This document shows positions 57,126 to 64,000 of a stretch of DNA of 64,000 nt, piece after piece (position 1 is the stretch's first letter; the number at the start of each line of letters is the position of its first letter). Below the pieces are notes generated by a model, which searched no databases, was not told where the DNA came from, and worked only from the letters and a program-made list of their open reading frames with translations. The stretch spans positions 14,074,001 through 14,138,000 of the forward strand of contig OZ316899.1 of the NCBI GenBank assembly GCA_973895155.1, in the 5' to 3' direction. The DNA comes from Marsupella aquatica. Its lineage: Eukaryota > Marchantiophyta. A program made the translations under genes and the position numbers.

Positions 57126-58020
57126 CAGCGGAGCAGGAATAGATTAGGATTAGGACTAGCTTAGTCAGGCTCTTGGGATAGGCACCTGCCTTAGGTACAG
57201 CAGCGTTGCCATGCTGTCCAGCCTGCGTAGATTAGGATCTTCTAATAAGACACAGCCGTTTTCTGGCCTGACTGTCAGCTTAGTTAGGACCTTAGTCAGC
57301 GAATCTTCGGCGAGAGGACACCCCGTCCCTCGGCCCTTAGTATTTAGTGCACCCCTCGGTAGAGGCAGGGGGGTTTTTAGTCTCAGAGTTGGACATCCGT
57401 GGTATGTGCGGGGAGTCCCGGCCTCTGGGAGTGAAAGAGTACCAAGGGGAGGGGGTAGGACTAAGCTCACCGGGCGAGTGCGGAGCCGGGCTCCATTGTA
57501 GTATACTCTCTCGGCCTTGAATCTGTTCATTCCGGAGCTATCAGGTCAACCAAGTGTACGCACATGTCCCCTATGTAGTAAAATCCTTTCCCATTATTTC
57601 CTTCGTGTAAATCGAGATTGTATGCTTGTGCGCGTGTATGTGTGTGTGAATCTCGTGTATAGGTGACAACGCCGGGCCGAACGCACTATCCGAATCATGC
57701 ACGAGGTGCAGCTTGCGGGGATGTGGTTGCGAGCACGGGTTGAGGACCTGTATCATGGAATCCGGATCAAAGGCGGACAACACGAAGGCTTAGAAGTCCT
57801 TAAGCCGGGGTCGATCCTGTTATCGACTAAGGTACGTTCCGGCGGCGGAACACAAACCATACCTAGGAGATGTCTGTATCTAACAGTAGGCGCACTTAGC
57901 GCTAGTTTACGTGAATTAGGTGCATTACGCGCTTCCCTCCCTGCCCGAACCCTCAGATTTACGAGGGATGTGCCCGTCTAAGTTGAAGTCTGAGTTAAGG
58001 CCGCAGCCGACGACGTGACA
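57126..58020 (+). other. Family B LTR, non-coding 3' part
   Basis: Shared with the minus copy (58.88-59.71 kb), and its first 200 bp with the third copy (63.69-63.89 kb). Landmarks are GATCTTCTAATAAGACACAG, GTTTTCTGGCCTGAC, GGACATCCGTGGTATGTGCG, AAATCCTTTCCCATTATTTC and GTTCCGGCGGCGGAAC (57837-57852). No gene. Confidence 0.7.
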
Positions 58021-58032
58021 TAGCCTTTGTTT

Positions 58033-58052
58033 TGGCGCTAGATGGAGGGGGC
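58033..58052 (+). promoter_or_regulatory. Primer-binding-site-like box (family B)
   Basis: TGGCGCTAGATGGAGGGGGC, identical to the family A box at 48867-48886. The following 100 bp (GCACTCTACATATCGTAGAG...) would be the leader; no gag ORF follows here because an inverted family B copy begins at about 58.15-58.19 kb. Confidence 0.7.
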
Positions 58053-58189
58053 ACTCTACATATCGTAGAGGGGAGACATGTGCGTATTCACCTAGGCAAG
58101 ATACATCAGGACGTAGTACTAACCATCGCATTTATATGAGTAAATGCCCATCACTCGTTCTCAAGCAGCTTACTTGAGGAGATTGACGT

Positions 58190-58880
58190 GACAGGGGGTG
58201 CCATTGGTTCTCGTGGTTTGCGGGTGTTAGCTCGCCCGCTTGCCAAATCCTGCCAAACAGCAGCCGAGCTGCATTCAACCTCCCAAGGGAGCTTGCGTTG
58301 GGGAGGCAAGGCCAAGTAGGTATGGAGGCTGAGTCCCAAGGGCACTCGGTCCCTAGACCATCAGTGGGGCAAACCGGGAGCAGTTGTTAGAGTCGGGGCC
58401 GTTCTGGTCCCGGCGTGTTGAGACAAACTTGGGACAAGCTTTAGGACAAGCTACGCTATTTGGGCCATGAGCATGTCCTAAGGTCAGGGCGGTCAGTTGG
58501 TGATGGATAGGTACGAGGGGAACCCGGGCTGCGCCCAAGGAAGGAGCTGTCCTGGACAGACAGTGGGCGTGGGTTCTGGTTCCGGCTTATGGCATCGGGA
58601 GGACCTATCGCTGACCTATTTACCAACGTCTGTTGAGCTTGAGTTAGGATGCTAGACTGGGAAAGTCCTAGATCCGGAGGGGTTACTTACCAAGATGCTT
58701 GGTTGTTTGTGCAGACAATGAGGACCGTTGAGTAGTGGTCGTGTAGGTGAGCAAGTGCGGCTTCGTATGGGAGTGGCCGCAGGAGGTGCTAGAGGCACTT
58801 GGATGCTTACTCGAGGTATTCCGTGGAGGCGTTCGGGCACCAAGGGCACTTAGTCGCAAGTGCTGGGATTGGTGAGGGCG
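58190..58880 (-). repeat. Family B tail segment, also at the left window edge
   Basis: Positions 58190-58451 match 1-275 in inverse. The part 58452-58880 has no other copy visible here. No gene is seen. Confidence 0.6.
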
Positions 58881-59712
58881 CTGGGTGGCAAGGTCCACCA
58901 TTGGGAGGCACGGAATGCACCTAACTCACATAAACTAGCGCTAAGTGCGCCTATTGTCATATACGGACACCTCTTAGGTATGGTTTGTGTTCCGCCGCCG
59001 GAACGTACCTCAGTCAATAGCAGGATCAACCCCGGCTTATGGGCTTCTAAGCCTTTGTGTTGTCCGCCTTTGATCCGGATTTGATGGTATGGGTACTCAA
59101 CCCGGGCTCGCAACCACTTACCCCGCAAGCTGCACCCCGTGCACGACTTGGGTAGTGCGTTCGGCCAAGCGTTGGCACCTATACACGAGATTCACACATA
59201 TACATACGCACAAGCATACAATCTCAATTTACACGAAGGAAATAATGGGAAAGGATTTTACTAGATAAGAGACATAAGCGTACACTTAGTTGACCCAAAA
59301 GCTCTAGAATGAACAGGTCCGAGGCCAAGGGTGTACACTACAACGGAGCCCGGCTCCGCACTTGCCCAGCAAGCTTAGTCCTACACCCTCCCCTTGGTAC
59401 TCTTTCACTCCCAGAGGTCGGGACTCCCCGCACATACCACGGATGTCCAACACTGAGACTAAAAATCCCCCTGCCTCTACCAAGGGGTGCACTAAATACT
59501 AAGGGCCGAGGAACAGAGTGCCCTCACGCCCGAAGATTTGCTAACTAAGATCCTAACTAAGGTGGCTGTCAGGCCGGAAAACGGCTTGTCTTATTAGAAG
59601 ATCCTAATGTACGCAGGTTGTACAGCATGGCAGTGCTGCTTTAACTAGGGCAGGTGCTTGTCCCTATAGCCTAATTTAACTACTCCTACTCTATTTTAAT
59701 CATACTCTGCCG

Positions 59713-62366
59713 CTAATGTCTAGCACGCTTGCCAGAGCCGCCTGAGTGGGAGCGGCTATCCCGCTGCCTTCTGAGCCCGTCGGCGTCCTGCTTGAGTAGC
59801 TGGACCTGGTCCAGCAGAGATTTGTTCTCCCGCTTTGCCGCATCTGCCTCTTTCGCGGCCTCCTGGCATGCCTCCTCCAGTTGTTGGATGTCGCTCGTCA
59901 GCTTATCCACCAACTAGGCCTGTTTCGTGACTTCTCCTTGAAGCCGCGCCACCTCTGCCTTCAGGGTGTCAATCTGGGCTGTGTCCCACTAAGACCTGGA
60001 GTCAGCTTCCTCCAGATCCTTTTGCCAACTGACAGCTTGCCCCTTCAAACCATCAATCTTGGTCCGGAGCCGCGCGATCTCGACGTCCTTTCCGAGCCCG
60101 GCCTGTATTGCTAACGCTGCTTGGGCCCTAGCCTCGACAACCTGGTCCTCCGTGGCCGTTACCTGAGGCCGTAGTTGGTGGAGTTCAGCCTCCAGGGTTG
60201 CCACTTTGTCCTTCAAGTAGGCAGACTCAACCCGATATCGCTCTATTCTCTGCGTTGTCTCTGCCTGTGCATGTCCTGCCCTTACTACCGCAACCAACTC
60301 CTGGTTGAAGAAGTAGGCCACCCTCCGGGCCATGTATTCCCCGGTGTCCCAAGAGATCTGTTGAAAGAAATCTCCCAACAACCCGTTCAAAAATGTGCCC
60401 GACACAAAGAGTTCCGGATGGTCTAGACTGTGACCTTCTGGATTCGGGCACAAGCAGACTCCAACCCGTGCGGGTGTAGGAGTGGACACATCCAGCCCTT
60501 GAGGTAAGTTGGTCAAAGGGGCTGGTTCCACTGGAGGTGGGCGGTTTTCCTGCACCACCGCGGGGGGTGGCGGAATCCCCTTGGCTACCGTGGCATCTGC
60601 TTTGGGTACAGCTTCATCCGGCCCGGCTTTGATTGCATTATCCCGATTGATCGCATGTAAGGTCGCGATAACGTCAATGGGTATGCCTGGCGGGGTGGCA
60701 GAGGCTGGTTGCGGTAGCAGGACTTGCAGCCGCCAGACTTTGGTCCTTGGGCTGCGGTCGCCTCACCTGGGCTGGGAACACCCATTTTGGCGGGGTCAGC
60801 TCGGGCTCGTTGAGATGCGGGAGGCTCTGGCGGTCGAAACGAGCATACAGCTCGATGATGATTTTGATGTGGCTAGCGAAGTACGCCCTTCCGCCAATGT
60901 ACAAAGTCTTCCTTCTCCGCTCCATCTCCTCGTGGAACTTCTTGACGAAGAAGGACGCCCACTTCCTGGGCCGATATTTCTCCTCTGGGTTCCATCATGT
61001 GGAGGGCATACCGCTGGAACTCCAGGCGTTCTGCTACCTCCGGGATGAGGCACGTCCTCATTAAGAACCCATTGTCCACTACCCCCTCGGCCGTGAAGCT
61101 AGATGACTGGTATTTAGCTCCCTTGTCCCCAAGAGCCCGCGATTCTACCCAGTTTATCCCCTCGGGTAAGCCCAAAATCATCTTCAGACGTGCCTCATTG
61201 AGAAAAATCACTCTCCCATGCGCTCTGGTTTGTTGACGGGCCTTGTCAAAGTTCTAAATGAACTCCGTCATATCCTGCCCGTAGTACCTACTTCCATTCC
61301 AAGGGAGAGAGGCAAGGTGCTCAAACCCTTGGGTCTTCATATAGCATGTATGCTTGGGGTGGAGGATGTTCTTGTGAACGTTGTCCCCCATGCGATGCAT
61401 GGTCAGCTTGGCTACCGCAACCGTGGCCAAAGGCAACCCGGATACGGCTGCGGGCTCCTTCATCTTCCTACCCCAAGACTGATTCCCGGGGTGACTAGAA
61501 GAGGGGGGCATCTCTCCATCCTTTCGGTCAGGTGGTGGTAGCGCGACTGCCGTGAGTATTGGTGCCGAGGCCGCTAGAGTTACTATGTTATCCCCTCGGG
61601 CTTGCTGGAGTGGTGCTGGGTTGTTCAGCGCTTGTTGAGTCGTACCCCGTGGCCGTCAATTCAGAGGAGGGTGAGCCTCCTCATCTTCGGAACTAATATT
61701 TACTGCATTCACCACGGATCGTACTCGGAGAGGCGTTGGGACCAGTGGTGGGGACCGGCTCGGCTGAGGCCGAGGAGGTGTAGGCGCGGGTACGGGCACG
61801 AGTTGGCCGGCGCTGGTCGTTGATGGTAGAGTTGCCATGAAGTTCTGCAGGTGCCGGTGGAGGTTCTCCGAAGCAAGTGAAGACGGCCTGGTTGACCGGG
61901 CAGTGTTGAACTCGCTATTGATGATAGCCCGGACCCAAGTGGGGATGTGGTCAAAGTGGTGCCGATGCAAGTCAATCGTGCCCGGGATATTGAAGACCTC
62001 GTCCAAAAGCCAAAGCAATGCCTCCCAGAAGCCGATGTATTTGCCTCTGTCGAAGAAGTACCCTGATACTTCTTCGGGTCGGTAAAGCTTGCTTTGGGAC
62101 GGGTAATCAAAGTTAAGGAGATAGTGGAGTCGTCCTGCTAGGCAGATGGCTCTCTTGTATTTGCGTTCGATCTTGTATTGGCGCGGGTTGGCGTGTTTCA
62201 ATGAGTCGGCCAAGTGCCCTCCGATAGACAGGAACCGAGTCCAGAATTGTATGGCCGAACTGGAAAGATCGTGTGCAACATTCAGAGGAGATAGCAGGTG
62301 ACTAAGGAAAAGCGAGAGAGCCGGGGTTGAAGCTGGCGCGTGGACTAAAGAACTGGTGCACTGCAA
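59713..62366 (-). pseudogene. Family B gag-like/coiled-coil protein, second copy
   Basis: The frame opens downstream of the TATA box without an early ATG (FWTRFLSIGGHLADSLKHAN, YFFDRGKYIGFWEALLWLLD); the first ATG is at 61838 (MATLPSTTSAG). Lesions: TGA at 61656-61658, TAG near 61255 after YYGQDMTEFI, and a deletion with frame change near 60.97 kb after HMMEPRGEISA. The frame goes on through KWASFFVKKF-like, RRKTLYIGGRAYFASH and ARFDRQSLPHLNEPELTPPK. Then come LDHPELFVSGTFLNGLLGDF, coil segments to a stop at 59989, and QQLEEACQEAAKEADAAKRE ending in SGGSGKRARH at 59713. CAG and CGC stand here where the plus copy has TAG and TGA. Decayed; role inferred as gag-like. Confidence 0.78.
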
Positions 62367-62379
62367 AGGATCAACCCCC

Positions 62380-62387
62380 TTTTATAC
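62380..62387 (-). promoter_or_regulatory. TATA box of the family B LTR
   Basis: On the minus strand, GGGTATAAAAGGGGGTTGATC stands just before the open frame of the family B protein, at a plausible core-promoter spacing for a transcript starting about 62355. The upstream 250 bp is GC-rich and could be U3. Confidence 0.6.
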
Positions 62388-62390
62388 CCT

Positions 62391-62731
62391 GAGAGCTTGT
62401 CAACCGCCCGACGCCTCCTCGTCGCTTATAGGCCGAGCCTTTCACGCTCGCAGTGTACCGGCCCCTTTGCCGGTCCAGGTCAGCTTGTGTCAATGGCCGC
62501 CTCCCGGAGTTTGTTATACGGACCCGAGGGAGGGGGAAAGGGGGCCCATTACACGCTCGCAACCCGGGCGTGCAAATGGAAACCAGGGCGTGCAAATGGC
62601 AACCCGCCGCCAGCCCGAACATGAATTCCCCTTATTGACTAATGATTTCCTACTCATAATAGCTACCTAAATATTGTCGTTATGCTAATAATAATGGCCT
62701 GAGATACCCCTAATGCGCGTGCTAAGCGCAG
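62391..62731. other. Probable family B U3/upstream segment
   Basis: GC-rich to about 62625, then AT-rich. Contains the near-duplicate CGTGCAAATGGAAACC and CGTGCAAATGGCAACC (62568-62603). The 5' terminus of family B could not be fixed. Confidence 0.4.
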
Positions 62732-63619
62732 TTAGACAAAATCACTCATTACCCGCCGTACCGGCGGTGTCACACCAGATCTTTCCCCACACAAACGTCC
62801 ATCTGAATGCTCCTTGTCATCAGACGACCCGATCTCCACATGCTTGCACACATCTCCCTCCGTGATGCTCTGGCCCCGCATCTCTGCTTCACTAGCACTC
62901 TGCCTACTGCGCGTCTCACTTTCGTTTGCACTCCTGGGTTTTTGAAGTAGATCCCTCATGGAATACCCACTGTGAAGGAGCAATCGCGTTACAGCCGTGC
63001 CACAGTAACAGGGATAACGTTTCATTCTTGGAAGCTTATCATCTGACAAATGCTTCCTCAACGCCACTATCTCACCCTTCAAGCAGTCCCAGACAAAATG
63101 AGCCCAATCTGGCTTCAAAGTTGGACATTCAACATCTTGGGCCCGAACCTCTCCCGGGATTGTACTCCACCAGGAAGCCCAATACACCCACATGTCCTTT
63201 CTGGTTACTTGGGTGGGCTTTGTTTTCCCAAGAAGTAGCTTGTTTACAACCTTCACAGGCTCCTGCCAAAGCTTGAACACATCCGATAGGGTATCCAAAT
63301 TCCAAGGGTTTGTGTGGTTCTGAGGCACAATAAACATGGCATCCAGTTGGTCGGACACCCATGAATTTCAAAAATGTCCAAATTGCCCATTGGGCAGATG
63401 GAATGCAGCTTGCACTATTTCTTTGTCAAATTTCAGCAATGCACCCCGGAACATGCAACTGTCAGTGTCTAGGTCAAATGCTTGGACAAATTCGGTAACT
63501 CCAACAATCGCCACCCGTGGCCATTCCAACTGAAATGCCTCGACCAGATTTCCTGCCACCAACAAATTGTGCGTTCCAGGCTCACATTGCAGGCTGGAAC
63601 GTATTTTCCTTGGAGTCAT
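62732..63619 (-). pseudogene. Retroelement gag-like protein, unrelated family
   Basis: One minus-strand frame runs from 63619 to 62732 with a single TGA at 63368-63370 after GQFGHF. The N-terminal part (VTEFVQAFDLDTDSCMFRGA, LLKFDKEIVQAAFHLPNGQ) has the strand, helix, F-x-L-P-x-G layout seen in the A, B and 40-kb proteins. The later part includes LSDVFKLWQEPVKVVNKLLL, YWASWWSTIPGEV and a Ser/Glu-rich tail. No zinc knuckle or protease follows. It sits between two family B copies. A plant retroelement gag-like or PMD-like origin is likely but not certain. Confidence 0.5.
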
Positions 63620-63689
63620 CGATTTCCATATGGTGCGGGTGACCCCTGCAAAAAGATTCCCCGTTCCTTCAAAGACAGCTCGGGGCGTC

Positions 63690-64000
63690 CTCCCGCCGAA
63701 GATTCGCTGACTAAGGTCCTAACTAAGCTGACAGTCAGGCCGGAAAACGGCTGTGTCTTATTAGAAGATCCTAATCTACGCAGGCTGGACAGCAGGGCAG
63801 CGCTGCTGTACCTAAGGCAGGTGCCTGTCCCAAGAGCCTGACTAAGCCAATCCTAATCCTAATCTATTCCTACTCCGCTGCTAATGCCTGGCACGCTTGC
63901 CAGAGCCGCCCGAATGGGAACGGCCATCCCGCTGCCTTCGAAGCCTGTCATTGTCCGCTTTGAGGAGCTGGACCTGGGCCAGCAGAGATTCGTTCTCTCG
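63690..64000 (-). repeat. Third family B copy, cut by the window end
   Basis: Minus-strand match to 57.0-57.32 kb: the C-terminal codons of the gag-like protein (ending SGGSGKRARH at about 63892), then non-coding LTR sequence to about 63690, where similarity breaks at GGACGCCCCG. It has CAG where the plus copy has TAG. Confidence 0.85.

Larger units (their letters stand above)
54685..58020 (+). mobile_element. Family B LTR-like unit (plus), 5' truncated
   Basis: Begins at the junction with the inverted family A LTR (CAGGGTACTTCTTCAAC) and runs through a gag-like ORF and a non-coding tail to a PBS-like box at 58033. The layout matches family A. The minus-strand partner starts 5' of this point, so about 0.4 kb or more is missing here. 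The right boundary is taken as the CA of GACGTGACA at 58020, but the 12-bp gap to the box leaves it uncertain. Confidence 0.65.
58190..62390 (-). mobile_element. Family B LTR-like unit (minus), longest copy
   Basis: Tail-to-tail partner of 54685-58020. From right to left: TATA box, gag-like ORF, non-coding part with GTTCCGGCGGCGGAAC in inverse (58992-59007), then a 0.7-kb tail (58.88-58.19 kb) not shared with the plus copy but related to 1-275. The arms form an interrupted inverted repeat with loop near 58.0-58.88 kb. Confidence 0.7.

Noticed and set aside
58011-58195. GACGTGACA repeated at 58012-58020 and about 58183-58191 as LTR ends or target duplication
   Set aside because: Flanking sequence gives no TG/CA pairing or matching duplication; could be chance, so the family B termini were left open.
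1-64000. CRISPR arrays, bacterial operons, rRNA genes
   Set aside because: No regularly spaced identical repeats, no operon structure and no rRNA landmarks; the content is plant-type transposons.

Overview
The window looks like repeat-dominated nuclear DNA of a streptophyte (land plant or close algal relative). The evidence is TTTAGGG-type telomeric motifs, GT-AG introns of about 110-135 nt, plant CACTA (En/Spm) transposases with DUF4218/DUF4216-type regions, Ty1/copia, Ty3/gypsy and LINE remnants, and an EDM2-like PHD region. I cannot name the species. I see no RNA gene, no CRISPR array and no clearly active host gene outside mobile elements.

Layout. 1-12.4 kb: a fragment of an LTR-associated repeat (also at 58.2-58.45 kb), a 255/225-bp tandem duplication, a decayed copia pol (minus, 3.2-4.9 kb), minisatellites, a telomere-motif island with 15-bp flanking repeats, and a degenerate LTR-like stretch at 10.3-11.1 kb. 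12.4-38.0 kb: two nested CACTA transposons, both with TIRs and 3-bp target-site duplications (TSDs). The outer one (12401-37984, TSD TTA) holds a dead transposase gene on the minus strand and a divergent plus-strand gene. The inner one (15162-31713, TSD TAA) sits inside an exon of the outer transposase. It carries its own decayed transposase, a nine-exon TnpA-like gene with good splice sites, and three genes not typical of CACTA elements: an F-box-like protein, a double-BRCT protein and a decayed EDM2-like PHD protein. 38-46 kb: a gag-like pseudogene, a minus-strand LINE pol split by a 245-bp TIR element with an 8-bp TSD, a plus-strand LINE RT remnant and a copia integrase remnant.

45.9-64 kb: a pile-up of two related LTR-retroelement families, here called A and B. 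In both, a long gag-like/coiled-coil ORF lies upstream of a primer-binding-site-like box. For family A the two copies share the 5' terminus TGATGCC, and one runs to CA followed four bases later by the box, so the ORF appears to lie inside the LTR. A plus-strand A LTR is followed by a normal gypsy gag-protease ORF with three zinc knuckles and an aspartic protease, but RT, RNase H and integrase are missing: the ORF runs into an inverted A LTR. Two B copies lie tail-to-tail at 54.7-62.4 kb and a third runs off the right edge.

Functionally, inner-element transposase plus TnpA-like protein would be the mobility module, with AGTC(C/T)TTTA words at both ends as candidate binding sites; the outer element uses TTTGCGA/TTCGCAA words. 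Most coding copies are broken. Several premature stops are TGA where a relative or the family suggests CGA or another arginine codon, as expected from decay of methylated, silenced DNA.
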